Of a stretch of DNA of 64,000 nt, positions 1 through 12,786 are shown one piece after another. The notes beneath the pieces are model-generated. The model searched no databases, was not told where the DNA came from, and was given only the letters and a program-made list of their open reading frames with translations. The first letter of the stretch is position 1, and each line of letters starts with the position of its first letter. The stretch is from Scolanthus callimorphus (taxonomy: Eukaryota; Cnidaria; Anthozoa; Actiniaria; Edwardsiidae), in the NCBI GenBank assembly GCA_033964015.1, contig CM066921.1:26889355-26953354 (forward strand), in the 5' to 3' direction. Made by a program: the position numbers and the translations under genes.

Positions 1-97
1 TCCAACGATATATAGGTTGACATATTTTGGTTAAACTAAGGACGTGTATGATTTTTTTTTTTCGAACGACGTGCGCGAAGGTTCTCAGTAACCTTAA
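1..97 (+). repeat. End of a TTAA-bounded inverted-repeat element
   Basis: This stretch matches the right end of the element at 57472-59779: the ATATATAGGTTGACAT block, a poly-T tract, then GTGCGCGAAGGTTCTCAG and CCTTAA. The rest of this copy lies left of the window. Confidence 0.75.
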
Positions 98-1296
98 TTG
101 AAATCTAGCCGCTGTGATGCATTTCTTGGTGTAAAATCACAAAAGCGCGGTGGTCATGTTGGTGTACAGAACAAAGAGCAACAAATGAACTTTCTTTTGT
201 TCCTGTACACCAACATGGCTGCCAATGACGTCACGTGCAAACCAGCAATAGGAGCAAGTCCCACCCTGTGTAGCGTGCTTGCAGGCGGATTGTTTGCCGC
301 TGAACATGCTTCAGTTCGTGATCGCTCCCCATACTGATTTTTCGCGCACATTCAAGATGGTCGTAATGGTGGCTACAATCATAAACTGAAACATTTTCCG
401 CCGTAAAAACACCCACAATCCGGCTTCGCGCAGGGTACAACTGGTATTCCGCAAACCTCGTTTTTAATTGCTAAAATCTAAATCTAAATACATCAATTGA
501 ATTTCGTTAATTAAGCTGTGCCCACTTGGTGCTCGGGCTCAAGTGCCTGGGCACGGGCACGAAGTGGTAGACCTTGGGTGCCAGATATGCAGTTGCGTTC
601 ACACTCAATAAATCAGGCTCGGGTCGATGTGGGCACTATTGGAAAACACGTGCAGACAAGAAAATGATGATGATAATAAATAATGAAATAATGAACTTTA
701 TTAACGTCTCAATGTTCTAGCTGTGCACGAGTGCACTACTAATTGGGAAGACGTGGGTGTGAGTAGTATAGGGGAACCGAATTATCCCCTTTTTTTCGGC
801 AGGAATACTAATTTTCGGCAGGAATGTACAATGAGATTTGCGGTTGAATTAATGAGCGTCCCCAGCTAGCCACCTTCTCCTCTTTCTCCTCACAGAATAG
901 CTCTCCTCCTCGGAGAATAGCTTTCCTCCTCGCAGAATAGCCCTCCTCCTCCTCCTCCTTCTCAGAGGTTAGCCCTCCTCCTCCTCCTCACAGAATAGCC
1001 GTCCTCCTCATCCTTCTCCTCACAAAGTCGCCCGCAGGACGGCCGCAGCGGCGGCAAGAAATGGACATATTTAGAACAACGGAGAAACAAGAGGGGAACA
1101 CTGTCTGAAGACCCGAGTGTTCTCCGAACACTTTCCGAAAACCTCCAACACTCTTACGAGTCTCGAGGAAGGTTTAACGTTCATATTTTATGGTATAAAT
1201 TTCCTACCCTACCCCTTTTTTTCTATGCTCGCTTTTATGTAAATAAAGATAGAAAAAGGACTTGGGGCTGCTCGTGTCGGAGTGTTTTACTATTAT
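98..1296. other. Gene-free, repeat-bearing stretch
   Basis: No convincing coding region is seen. Inverted arms at 155-178 and 193-217 form a small foldback. A pyrimidine-rich tract follows at 880-1025. Confidence 0.5.
880..1025. repeat. CTC/CCT-rich minisatellite
   Basis: Units of the form CAGAATAGC plus a variable number of TCC/CTC triplets repeat about five times. The strand is strongly pyrimidine-rich, as in simple-repeat expansion. Confidence 0.8.
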
Positions 1297-1600
1297 TACT
1301 GCGGTTTTCGTAATTCTGGGAACTCTTGCTAACGATTTCCAACCGTAAAACCGCCTTCTGGCTTCTGTCAATCAAAGCCCCGAGTCTTTTCGTCGTTACT
1401 CTTTGTGCTTTTTGATTGGCCAGCGCCTAAGCAGTGCTAAAATGGCTTCCTGTCGCGACAGCAACGTTACGTGCTGGCCAATCAAAAAACACAAAGAGTA
1501 ACGACGAAAAGACTCGGGAATTTGATTGACGGAAGCCAGAAGGCGGTTTTACGGTTGGAAATCGTTAGCGAGAGTTCGCAGTATTACGAAAACCGCAGTA
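1297..1600. mobile_element. Foldback MITE, about 304 bp
   Basis: Arms of about 125 bp (1297-1428 and 1470-1600) are near-perfect reverse complements, beginning TACTGCGGTTTTCGTAAT and ending in its complement. Both arms hold the same internal blocks. A small open frame inside has no independent support. Confidence 0.85.
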
Positions 1601-2289
1601 AACGTTTTGTAATCTTAGAAGGGACAATGAAAGAATCGATTCTTCTCTTACATTTGTATTTTTTCCTGCTATTTTACAGTTAAGTGAGGGCCAATGTTTC
1701 GGATAATAAAGGAAAAAGAATCTTAACATCATCATAATAATTTTTTTTTCTATTCATTTTAGGATGTTACTCCCGCATTTTTTCACTTTAATCTTAGAGA
1801 GCTCTGCCTTTATTGACTCTGAGAACAATAGAAATCGCAAGTACATGGCAGAGACAAAAGAAACCGCAGCCATGTGTTGAAAACAAAGGAACACCTGTGT
1901 CAACAATTTTTAAATTGTATTCCTCCGCAGTAAAGAACAAAAGGTCACCTGTGTCAACAATAAACCACAAAGCTCATTAATTCCACGTGGTGACGCTCAT
2001 TAATTCCTCCGCCATAAAGAACAAAGGATCACTTGTGTCAAGAAGTGTAAGGTTCCAATTCGGCAATAAGTTTGTAAGATGAAAGCTCAATTAAGAATGA
2101 CCACATACACGCAGAATGTAGTGGTTGTAGTGGCTGCGAGGTTTTGTGTGCACCTGCATCGAATCTCCCTATTTACAAATAAGTATTCTTCGTTTTTATA
2201 TATATAAATTAGAAATATTAATGATTAATATGCTTTTCACATCAGAACGGTCGGATGCAAGGTATTTCTGAAAATAATTACCCGCGGGC

Positions 2290-3010
2290 CACCTTAAGGT
2301 ATGAGTATACCTTTGAGGGGTCTCGCAGGGAAAAAATTCGCATCGCGTCACAATTTACACCACAAGCGTCGTTCATATATCATTTTAAAGCTAAAAGATT
2401 GGTCTATCTGATGAATACTTTTGTTTTCATTATATTGTACATGAACATATATTTTGTTAGCTCTAAAGAAAAAACGACCGACTTTCTTTAAAAAGTTCCA
2501 TCTTCTTCCAATTAAATTGCACAGCTCCAGATATAAGCAAAATATATTCTTTAGAAGGTGATCTAAAAAAAGGTGTGCGGGATTTTTGATTTTCCTTTTA
2601 AAACATATTTTATGCTAATTTTTGTGTTAGCATTGCCAAAAATATTTGTTTTCAACCTTTTTTACGTGATATTTCCGCAAATATGTAAAATATCAATAAT
2701 CCCGCACACCTTTTTTCAGATCGCACTCTGAGGAATACATTTTGCAGAAATCTGGAGCTTTTAACATTAACTGTAAGTGGCAGGAACTCTTAAAAAGCAA
2801 AAATTGGTACTTTTCCTCTGAAGCACAAATGACGAAAATGATCCATCAGATTACCGTTGCAAAGAAATATACCACTTAGTAAGGAAGGCCATTCCATAAG
2901 CTTTAAAACGATATATAATTGGCCCTTGTAGTGTAAATAATGACACGACAGTGATTTTTTTCGCGAAAAAGTGACATCCCTCGTGCAAAGGTATACTCAT
3001 ACCTCAAAGC
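2290..3010. mobile_element. Nested foldback element
   Basis: The self-complementary block AAGGTATGAGTATACCTT occurs near 2295 and again, inverted, near 2990. Inside, AAAAAAAGGTGTGCGGGATT (2564-2585) pairs with its complement at 2697-2719. The result is a palindrome within a palindrome. No coding capacity is recognisable. Confidence 0.6.
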
Positions 3011-3191
3011 CGCTAAAAAACCGGTGATTTTCGCGTTCAACTGCGCGTTTGCTCTCTCTACGTTTATTCAGCTTTAAAATGGTATTTAGATTTGTACATC
3101 TCGGTCAAATGCGTCGCACCCCTAAAATTTTTTTTTAGCGGGCATAGCCCTCAACCTCTACCGTAGCCTCGTACCGTAATGTTTGTTACGG

Positions 3192-3396
3192 GATCTTTGT
3201 TCTTGGAATGTTCTTTATTGGACTTAGCTTCACAGCTGGACTACTACACAACTTCTCAGCGGGATTACTACTATATTACTATTACAGGAGGTACTACGGA
3301 TCGATCCCCGGATTTTCCGCCGCGTTGCGGGACCTTTGTTATTGGCGTGATCTTTATTGGACTTAGCTTCACAGCTGGACTACTACACATGTTTTA
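3192..3396 (+). repeat. Imperfect tandem duplication, 141-bp spacing
   Basis: A block of about 60 bp containing TTATTGGACTTAGCTTCACA occurs twice, starting near 3192 and 3333. The second copy has a few substitutions, so this is a local duplication. Confidence 0.8.
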
Positions 3397-3603
3397 GATC
3401 TAAGGATAAAGTATTTAGGAGTGAAATATGTAAATGTTAATGTAGATGTTTGAGACCGACTCCCCAGACTTGCAGGTCGTAAATAAATTGCGCTGGGCCT
3501 CAATGGCACCACTGGCAGCCAATCGGTCATAAGTACAGACACTCATGGCATTGGATCCGTAGCGTCCTCCTAATACTGAGTAGAGAAGAAAGGCGAGACG
3601 GAA

Positions 3604-3790
3604 CCTCAGTTTATTGTCTTATCCAAAAGACGTGAAACACAGTAGAACAACGTTCAACCCACAATATGAACCAATTTCGACTGAGACCACAACAGAAAGA
3701 AAATGTCCTCTTTCCTCGGCCAGGAGTCAAACCCGGACCACAGCGGTGAGAGACCCAGCGCCGTAACACTGAGCCAGCCGTGCTTCCCCA
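3604..3790 (-). mobile_element. tRNA-derived SINE, older copy
   Basis: Read on the minus strand it has a tRNA-like head with a degraded B box (GGGTTTGACTCC, complement at 3723-3734), preceded by an A-box-like segment, then a body containing GTGTTTCACGTCTTTTGGAT. The same head and body occur at 43345-43545 with an intact B box. Confidence 0.75.
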
Positions 3791-4228
3791 GTACCGTGAG
3801 AACCTCCTCTGAGTGGAGTCTTTCACAAAGAAGAGGAAATTCGGACTGACCTAATAAATGCTAGAATCATCGGGTGACGTGAATGGAAATTCCCTTACTG
3901 ACTTCTAACTGAGGGGACTACAAAATGAAATTACTAAAATTACTAAAACTAGATTCGTAACACGTAATTTAGCTCGGAATGAGTACATTCGTTAAACCGC
4001 GATTGATTTATTTTTGTTCTAGTTTAGAAACTTTTAAGTTTAAAAGCATGCTCACTTACTGAAAGCCCATGTTTAGTTATTCTCCGGAAGGTTCACCAAG
4101 ATTTAACTGTTATTTTTTTAACACGACTAACAACTGTTGCCGGTTTTGAAATGTGTGTGGACTTATACGGTAGTCAGGACGCTTGTGCGTTGATCGTTGC
4201 TCTTTTGTAAGAACAACCCCATTGGTCT

Positions 4229-4471
4229 TAGAGCGGATTTCAGATGACCATCGTGTTTGCAATTGGTTTGCTTTCTCATTGGCTGCTTATTTCTATCAAC
4301 CAATCAAATTGCGAACTAATTACAAGCAAGGAATTACAAGCCAATTGGTTCGGCTCCTGATTGGCTGGGCTGGAAACCATTCAGCAGTAAGTTGTAATTA
4401 CTCCTGTTTCTGATTGGCTAGTGATTGCACAATTGCGTTTACTTTCACGATGGTCATCTGAAATCTGCTCT
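4229..4471. mobile_element. MITE with TAGAGCGGATTTCAGATG termini
   Basis: The left end reads TAGAGCGGATTTCAGATGAC and the right end is its reverse complement. The interior has repeated CCAATCA/TGATTGG blocks. A relative is at 42342-42537, and a lone end is at about 17523. Confidence 0.85.
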
Positions 4472-5020
4472 ATTTGCACAATAGACATGACTCCATTCAA
4501 CTACCTCTTCGACAATAACTATCTCTTTGTCTTATTTTGCATCAGATAAAGTTATGCTTGTGCTGCTCTCCTGATGCATTGCCTTCTAGACTATACAAGG
4601 TTATGTCCTGCTATACATTCATTCAATGGAGAATCAGGCCTTTGCCTGGCTGATTGCCTTTCTTGCGATGGACATCATCGTTGCGGCTAAAACAGCTGAG
4701 GAAATGGAACTTACATTTAGACGTTCATCATTACTTTGTAATCTTGGTAACTAGGTAACTATAATTATTATACGACTCGGACGTCATTTTACCATATAAG
4801 GTAAAAAATTTAGTATAGATATGGAGCCGTACTTCACGGCAAAAGGCGTATTACACGGTTGAAAGCCGTATTACACTGTAGGAAACAGGTTACGAACCGG
4901 TTTTGCGTGCGCACTTGTTTAATGGCTTCCCGATCGTGATCTACTCAAATCACGTATGTTTTCTAGTGAATCTTGAAAAGAAAAGAAAATATTTTTGTTC
5001 GTCGTATAACAAATAAGTCA

Positions 5021-5156
5021 TTAGATGGTTTTTCATGTAATACTGGCGCCGGACATTTTACTCGTTGCTCGCAGTTTTCCTCACCCCTGCGGGGCTCGGA
5101 AAAATACGTCCACAACTCGTAAAATATCCGCCCGTATTACATGAAAAAACATCTAA
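5021..5156. mobile_element. Palindromic MITE, 136 bp
   Basis: The left arm begins TTAGATGGTTTTTCATGTAA and the right arm ends with its reverse complement with one or two differences. The whole unit folds back on itself. Confidence 0.8.
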
Positions 5157-5977
5157 TAAGATATATATATATAACTAATTGTTCAGTTGACACATTTTTG
5201 AAAGGCTAAACTCTTTCATAGTTCCAAGTCGACGTGCTTCTGAATTTCAGTTGTAATAAGGTAGCATGACTTGTATGTTCAGAAACTTTTAAAAAGCTCC
5301 TAAGATTTGTTCAACGTTCGCTGCATTTTTATAAGCAATTATTCGAAGAGGTTTTTGTGAATATCGATTCCACTAGGCGAGACATTGTTTATTCTGGCTA
5401 TCAATAATAGCCGAATTCAATAATTGTTTTATTTATACATTGGTTCAGTAGAAATACTTTTGCAATGAACAAGGTTTGTTTTTCTGTCTAGCAGCTTCTT
5501 TTACACAAGCGCCCTCGAGATCAAGACCATCAAATATTGCTTCTCATACATTTGCTGTATTTTGCGTTAATTTGTTTGAAAACTAGATTGCGAGACAGCT
5601 CTCTAAAAATCCGAGATTCCAGATAAACTAATAATTTCGTGAGATTTTGTAATTTCCGAAATAGCACCATGGTGCTCTAGTCTCATGATGCATTGCCCGC
5701 GTAGAATCAAGAATCAGTTAGCTGATTCTTCAAGACTCAACAAACTGATTCCTGAAGACCCTCAAAGTGTGTGATTCCCAAAGTAAAGGGCGCGCTCTTT
5801 GCCAATTAGTATCGAGAAAGTGAGTACAATGTACACTAATGACAGTAAACAGTTGCCAAACTATTCAGTTCCCTTTCCTATTGGTAAATATTTTATCTTG
5901 ACTTTTCAAAAGTAATCAGTAACAGAGTTCGACAACTGTTTATAGTCATAAAAATGGCTGCGTTAAAAAATATCAAA

Positions 5978-6330
5978 TTAGTTACCACTTATAGGAAGAA
6001 TGGTCAGAACACTGGAGGCGGTTATCATTGCCGCGACTCCGGCAGCGTCAACCTCCTGGTCAACAAATGGCGTCACCCCATCGTCACCAGTCATCGATAG
6101 CATCTTCACCTGGGATGTAACTGTCATGACCAGTAAGGACAGAAGCTGTAGCCACTGATCCATGGGGTGCTTCATTGGTTTGAAGTGGGCAAACAAGACG
6201 GCATAGATACCAGATGTCAATGCGATACAGCCGATACCAAGCGGGTCCTTGTAAAGTGAAAAGGCTGTGTCAAACACGTTAAACATCTTATGTAGCCTAG
6301 TCCCACCCTCACTTGCCCTTGTGGGGTTCG
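5978..6330 (-). CDS. Possible C-terminal exon of a multi-pass membrane protein
   Basis: A minus-strand frame with two strongly hydrophobic stretches (around GIGCIALTSGIYAVLFAHF and LLSLLVMTVTSQVKML) separated by a short polar turn. This pattern resembles the C-terminal membrane region of the cysteine-rich family whose exons lie at 11404-15436 on the same strand, so it may be a downstream exon of that gene. The 5' boundary is uncertain. An acceptor at CTAACAG (about 6335) would fit the phase-1 donor at 11404, but its pyrimidine tract is poor. After SVLTILP there is either a donor (AGTG then GTAACT) or a stop. It could be a pseudo-exon, and the intervening exons were not found. Confidence 0.4.
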
Positions 6331-6479
6331 ATAACGCTGTTAGTGTCATTTCCGGCCCAGTGCCCCATCGGTCGCTTGGACACAGGAAAAACACATGTAA
6401 AAAAAGATGGCGGGAAGTATGTTTTTGGACAGGCTGTCCGATGAATTGTTTAATTGTTCTTGGGTTTCTAGAGATTTAA

Positions 6480-9400
6480 ATAATCCCCCAAGGACTCATC
6501 GTGTAGATCTGTAATGAATTTGTTAGCAAGCATGTTTAATGTTTTATTTTAGTAACCGCTAAACGCTACAGCTACCTGCCTGGTCCTGCCATGATGAAAG
6601 GATGTCATTTCATGTGTCCGTGAATTTGTTAGTAGTTCTTAAACGGCGAGTACAAACGTCGTTCTTTTCTTGTTTGTACATAGTGTCTTTGTTTTATTTT
6701 TTGTTACAAAATTTTACCTAATAATATTACCTGATCTCCAACAAGCACGACAAGTGCAAGGACGCATAGTTTTCTGTACATCTCGATTGTTTCCCAAAAA
6801 AAATACGAGGGCTTGTAATTCTGGTACAAAAATCTCGTGGCTGCTTTTATTGTATTACCTGTTGTAAGAAAAAGGCAGAACGGACGTTAAAGAAAAGGCG
6901 ACTAACTGACATTGCGAAGGAGGAGAGCATCATGGATGCGTTGATTTCGTTCCCACGCTTATGATGAGCGGGAGCACGTGTGTGACCAGAACAGAATCCA
7001 TAACAGAAATATTGCCTGAATTGCGGAAATATTTACTCATATTCTCGGCAGTATTGTATCTTAGTTTACAGTTGACGCGGTTTCCATTGTTATTCGCAGG
7101 GTATTAACTCGGATAATGACTACCAACAAACTAAAAGTCGGGGAGGGATTTGAATTCTCCAGGGAAAGGTTGGGGTTGATCAAAAGAATTCAATTGAATT
7201 CCTACGTAAGTATATGGCTCATTATAGATTCATAGGTAAGTATATGGCTCATTATGGATTCATAGGTAAGTATCTAAATACTTACATATGAATCCATAAT
7301 AAGCCATATACTTACCTATGAATCTATAACGTGTGGTTCTAGAAAATACCCCCCCCCCCCCCCGGAAGGATGTTGAAAAGTGCTCCCCCCCACCTCTCTG
7401 GAATTTCCGAAGAAAATACAGTATTTGCATGGAAAAGATATGCATTCCTATTATCCCTCCTATTGATAATTTCTGGAACCACACAATAAGCCATTTTGAC
7501 CTAGACTTCAAGGGCCACTGTCGCGGTTGTTTCATCAAAATGTTTTAAAAAAATAAGACCAGTGTTCTACAGAAACAACTCCGAATCCTATATTACATGG
7601 GGCAGAAAGGAGCGACATTTGCATGTCACGTGACACGGTCTGGCGCGCTTGATTCAAGTTCGCGCTCGATTACTCATTGTCAAATACAAAGAAAATTGGC
7701 CAAAACACTGATATACCTAAAACTAATCCTCAAACTACGGCTACGGAATAGTCATTGGGAATAAACGAAACCCTGCAAACTGTTTATAAAACATCGAACT
7801 ATGATTTTCGCTTTTTGGTAACAAGATTGATTACTTTTTTCAAGTAGGTTTTTTAGGTTAATGTAGGAGGTATTTTGGCACAAAAACATATGGGCTTTGC
7901 TCTGATTAGCAATTCACGGCTTAATTTTGCGCGAATTCTTGGACATAGAATAAAACGAACACTTGCAAAATGTGCTTTCACTGTCAAATTGTAACCCTTC
8001 CAATTTTCCTGCAATATGGCTAAATCTTTCTGGTAGGAAATAGAAGATTAATTTTTCCAGCACAGAAGTCGATTAATTCCACTCCAAAACTAGAATTTTA
8101 ATTAGGAATCAAATCTACCGCGGGAACTCACTTGGGAATTCGAAACAAAGGGCGCCAAGTTGATAAACCGAATACACAATACTGCTGTCTCTTGAGTTAT
8201 ATAATGGAAAGCAAAACATGGCTCACAAACTAAGATCGCTAGATTCTGATATCGTAATGCTGCTGCATGCTGCTACAAACTCGGATCTCTATCACATCCA
8301 ACCAAATTTTCAAAAAGAATGCTTGCCGGATTACGCAGTGAAATAATGTCTATGTGATAGTTATGTGCAATGAGGAAAGAAGGAACACCGGAGTGAAGCG
8401 AGTATGGCGGCTTTCGGTAAGCAAAACCGTTCCCACTGGTTAATATGTTATCGTTTATTTCTTGCTCCAACTATTTCAGCAATTTGGATCTTGAGTTTTA
8501 AACCTGCTAGCAGTGTCAAGCAGTGATTTTTTCTGTCAGTATTTTATTAGCTAGCAAACTTCGCGTATCTGGTATGCCGCGATCAAAACAACCACGCGAA
8601 CAACTTTGCTAGCTAAATAAATGACTAGGGTACTTGAGTTTTAATAGCGGAGTTTGAGTCCGGTTCATCGAAATGCGCTGTACGCATCGCGTGTCGTTTC
8701 TCTCTTGAGTTGATCAACATACTCACATATTTCTTTCGCGATGTGTAAAGATCGCGTCATAAAAATTCTTAAATCAAAAAGGGTCTTTCGGTTTTCCTTT
8801 TAGACAGAATGACTCGCTCTAAAAGATTTGTGCAAAATACTCGCATATTTCATATGATTCCCGTGAATATTCTGCTCGACTTAAAGCTTATTCCCGCGAG
8901 TATTCTGGTAGCCAAACCAACAGCCAATCACACGCCTTTGTCTCGCAATGCTCTAGTGAGTTCATCGAAGGATTAGCGAATGTTTTGATCGCATCTCATT
9001 ATCTGATCAAGCGGAAAAAGTCACTAGAACAATAGGGCTTTCTACGCGATGATGTTTCAAATTAGTCTTAGAAGAAAAATAAACTTGAATTTGCTATATA
9101 TAGGCATTCTAACAAGCTTTAATTACCATACGCTATGAGTGTGTTTAAGACGTAAACCTGAGAATACAGATGAAATCATGCCCAGGTTTGCATATCTAAT
9201 CGTAGAGAGCAACCAACGAGCGCAAAATATCTGAAACTTGCCTTCAGTTTCTCCAACTTCAATCAGTTCTATCCGATTTGCTCCAAAACGTTATGCAAAT
9301 TGAGCTGTAGTAGCTGTAGCTGCCAGGGCGTGGTACAAACGAAAATAACCAGTAAGGAGGTAGTTGCTTTTGCCTCTATTATTTTCGTTCTACAAAGGAG

Positions 9401-9858
9401 TTCTTTTGTCTCTATTATCCTCGTTCTTTGTGTTATGGTATAGGGTATTGTTGTATTATCCAACCAGAGTTACGTACCGACCAAAAATAACAGCGCTTTA
9501 ATGAGTTGCGCTTTAAAAAAAGGCCACTTGATTGATAGGACTGGCTGTTGTACGGAAACAAACGACGTAATTTGTGTTCTGCTAAATTGAATGCACTCAA
9601 GCTGTATATGTTTTTGTTTGGAAATCTTTGTCAATCATATCAGGCACAATCCAGCGACATGCACCTGGGATTTAATGCACGAACGGCGCTAAGTTCGAAA
9701 GCTAATTAGGCATAATTACAAGAGCAACAGAGCAAAAGCGCCTACCTGGGGTCAAATATTGCCAAATTTTGAGAATGCTATTGGCTCTATTAAAATGCTT
9801 AAACGGATTTTTGAAGTTTAAAGTTCAATAACAAATTTTTGTGTAAGAACTCTGATAT
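6480..9858. other. Gene-free stretch
   Basis: Nothing recognisable as a gene is present. A tandem and inverted repeat cluster sits at 7195-7330, a poly-C tract at 7351-7365, and the rest is AT-rich unique sequence. Open frames here are short and unsupported. Confidence 0.5.
7195..7330. repeat. Tandem and inverted GTAAGTATATGGCTCATTAT repeats
   Basis: GTAAGTATATGGCTCATTAT plus AGATTCATAG is repeated in direct orientation about 49 bp apart. It is then mirrored by CCATAATAAGCCATATACTT in the second half, so the unit folds into a hairpin. Confidence 0.8.
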
Positions 9859-10102
9859 GTAATCTTGGACAAAAGGGTAGAGAAAATGTTAATACCACTT
9901 ATCTTTTGAGTTTTCGACCTAACTTAAGGCCCCGTTTATCCCCCCTCCCCCCTAAATCAATGTTGGTTATGAAGGACGTCCGTCCCTCGACACGTTCCTT
10001 GCAACATTGCTTCGGAGGAGACGGGGGAGGTGAAAAGACAGGGGAACGCGAAAAAAGAAGCGATTTGAGTAATTTTCTCTACAGGTTTTGTCCAAGATTG
10101 AG
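9859..10102. mobile_element. MITE 'TTGGAC', copy A
   Basis: The termini are GTAATCTTGGACAAAA and TTTTGTCCAAGATTG (inverted). The interior shares GAGTTTTCGACCTAACTTAAGG, CCCTCGACACG and AGCGATTT blocks with copies at 11113-11326 and 41130-41365. Confidence 0.85.
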
Positions 10103-11112
10103 GTTGCATTTTTACATCCCCGACGGCAGGCTACACTTTGGCGTTTTGGGGATCATTCAGTGGGAAAAAGTTATTCAGAGCTGATTTTCGTCTTTTAAAG
10201 ATCGTTTTTGCAGTTGCTTAAAATGGAAATGGATAGTACATATTTTGAAGATGTGAAGTCTATCTTACTTGTAAAGTTTACGTGGATTTGTAGTTCCCCT
10301 ACACATAGTTTTAGTTTTTGTAGCTTGAAAATTTGTCGGGCATATTGGATTTTGAACTATTCCACGCTGTTACAAGTTGAACGGCAGTTTTCTCATCATA
10401 CTCCCACTCGACATTTGTGCTTCCAACAGGAATTGTGAGATATGTTATTTCAAAGTTCAGCTTATCATTTTTATAGTTTTTAAGTGTAATTACTGGCTAA
10501 AAGAAATATATTTATCAGTCTTTTAATCTGTACGCCTAATTAAAATTCGTAGTCGAATTTATTTGCAATAAAGGAAACAAAGAATCCCAAACAAAAGCGC
10601 TTTTGTTCAGGTGAGAAAAGTGATCATGGAAATTTTTAATGCAAATATTAGCGCGTAAAGCAGACGGCCAATCAGAAGCGATCTTAGATAATCATCGGCA
10701 AGCTCGCTCAAGCATAAGAGAAATGTTTTGATTTACTTCATGTCGCTCAGAACAATGGGATTGTGCCCGATGGTTGAATAAAAGTTGTCATTCATTTTCC
10801 TCTGCATCACAACTTTATTGCATGGAAAAAATCATTGCAATAAGCGTTTCTCTGGGGAAGGCACCCCTGTGAAAGCAGCTAAATAACTAACAATAGTTCC
10901 TATTGGAATGCGCCATCCTTTACAATGAGAATGAGAAGAATGCATCTTATTTGTTCATGTTTTCTGAAAACCTTGTCAACTGTAAACTAAGTCCGTTAAT
11001 TACCTCGATTCTCGGCAATAACCCAAATACATCCCAAGGGCCGTGGGTTTGTGGCCACATGTATTATATACCATTTTATAACTATTTTTACCCGTGAAAA
11101 TACTTCAAGTAC
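10103..11112. other. Gene-free stretch between two MITE copies
   Basis: AT-rich, with short open frames lacking domain or splice support. No repeat arms longer than about 15 bp were seen. Confidence 0.4.
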
Positions 11113-11326
11113 CTACAATATTGGACAGAAGGGTAAAGAAAAGTGAAATACCACATTTGAGTTTTCGACTACCTTAGGGCCCCTTCCCCATAACTCAATG
11201 TTCGCGATAAAGTGCGACCATCCCTCGACACGCAACTTGCTTTGGACGGAGGGGGACAGGAGGAAAATGACAAAAGGAGCGATTTTAATCATTAATTTTT
11301 TCTACAGGTGATGTCCAAGATTGTAG
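11113..11326. mobile_element. MITE 'TTGGAC', copy B
   Basis: The termini CTACAATATTGGAC and GTCCAAGATTGTAG are inverted repeats. The interior matches copies A and C. It lies just downstream, on the minus strand, of the exon ending at 11404. Unspliced read-through would end in this MITE, with the stop codon at 11285-11287. Confidence 0.85.
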
Positions 11327-11403
11327 CTTCAAAACAGAAAAGAACACTATTGCAGAAGTACCCCTTCGACCTCTCCCCACAAGAGTGTGCCTCCAAGACT
11401 CAC

Positions 11404-12717
11404 CAGATTTGTTTCTTGTAATGCTAAGTATGACGCCAGTCAGCATAGGAAACCCGATCAGGTGCAACAGAGAGAAGTAAGCACACCAAGTAATCCACCC
11501 ATAGTTTGGGTTCTCACACTCGAACGCCATGTCATTGCCGCGAAACGACTTGCATTCGGTGCCTCTTCTGTCAGGGCAAATCTGCACACACATAGATGCC
11601 AGTAGGTGGGTTAGTGCTTCTTTGCAGGTGCAAGGGTAGAGAATGAAGAGGAGGAAAAACGCCATCCCTGCTATATTGGTCAAGCGGAATTTACAATTGT
11701 GGGTATCGCTGCGTACAGTGCACTGTCTTTTCTTGACCACCAACGTCTCGCAAATTCGTTCTTCGCTAGTAAGTAGCTGGGTCGGTTTGGCTTCTGTGTT
11801 TTCATCTTTAGTGCGTTTGTCGTCGATCTCAGTGGAGTCGCTTTCCTTTCTTCCTTCGTTGAAGCACAAGCGTGTAGCTTTAGCATTTTTGCTTTCGTCA
11901 GCATTTCTTTTCCCATCGAAGTCCAGCCAGCTGTCACAAGCTTCGCTACGTTTGATTTTCGCAAAACAGTAGCCAACTAACGCTATGGCCATTGCATTTG
12001 CGCCGACAGCAAAAAAAAAAGGAATGATGTTCATAAAAGATGGCCGTTTTGTGAGACATTTGATAGGTATTGAATGAGCGATATCCAAGCTCAAAACGTG
12101 TTTTATGGACGTTGCCAGAAACAAAGCGCTTTCAGGGACACTAGGGATGGAAATAAGTTGATAAAATGCAGTAACGACTTTAGACTTAGAAGTTACAAGG
12201 TCTATAAAAGTGTCGCAGTTTGATGATTGAGTAAAATCATCGCGCCAGGTCAAGGTCATAAGAGCAGATATCAAGAAAAGAGAACATAGTGCCGGTATCA
12301 ACATTGTGGCAACTGCAGGGCATTTGGTACATACATTTGCGTTTTTGTAGAATCCCTCGCTGCAAACAGCACAAAGAGGCCCTTCATATCCTTCAGTGCA
12401 AGTTGAACGCAACCCTCCGAGACACGATTTCATATTTGGGCATTTATATACCTGCGGCAGCAACTTTTGATCAATGCGTTCATCTTCTCTTTCGTACATG
12501 TCATTATTGATTTGCAAGTTTTTGAAGAAATATAGAAGCCTTTGAAATGTCTCGTTTGATCTCCATTCCCAATAGTATCCTGGTGATAGTGTGAAAGTTG
12601 AGTTGACGCATCTGTAATAATCTGGACAAGGAAAGCAAGCTCCGAATCTGTCAAGTCTGTAGTAGTTGTCTTTGCAAAAGCACGCACGAAAACCAGCGAA
12701 GTTATGCCGTCTGGTTC
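11404..12717 (-). CDS. Cysteine-rich multi-pass membrane protein, large exon
   Basis: The acceptor is CTTTTTCTCTTTAAG before 12717, and the donor TCTG followed by GTGAGT ends the exon at 11404. The reading frame is open throughout and continues the frame of the exon at 12787-12921 (both junctions phase 1). The N-terminal half is Cys-rich (CFCKDNYY, CFPCPDYYRC, then CTEGYEGPLCAVCSEGFY and CTKCP), like the GCC2/GCC3 or EGF-like modules of extracellular proteins. Hydrophobic spans follow: one after CTKCPAVATML, one near IIPFFFAVGANAMAIALVGY, one near GMAFFLLFILYPC and one near GWITWCAYFSLLHLIGFPML. A charged, probably cytosolic loop separates the second and third. The function is unknown; a surface receptor-like protein is the best guess. 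Without the 11404 donor the frame runs on to a stop at 11285-11287. Confidence 0.75.
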
Positions 12718-12737
12718 CTTAAAGAGAAAAAGAAAAT

Positions 12738-12775
12738 AACCAAGCCAGCCAAGCCAGCCAAACCAGCCAGGTCAG
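12738..12775 (+). repeat. CCAGCCAAG short tandem repeat
   Basis: About four units of CCAGCCAAG/CCAGCCAAA lie in the 69-bp intron between two exons, just upstream (minus strand) of the acceptor. Confidence 0.75.
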
Positions 12776-12786
12776 AGTACACTCAC

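Noticed and set aside
1471..1683. 70-codon open frame
   Set aside because: It lies largely in the right arm of the foldback MITE at 1297-1600.
11643..11976. Open frames on both strands over the membrane-protein exon
   Set aside because: They lie in other frames of the exon 11404-12717, which has splice sites and a cysteine and membrane pattern.
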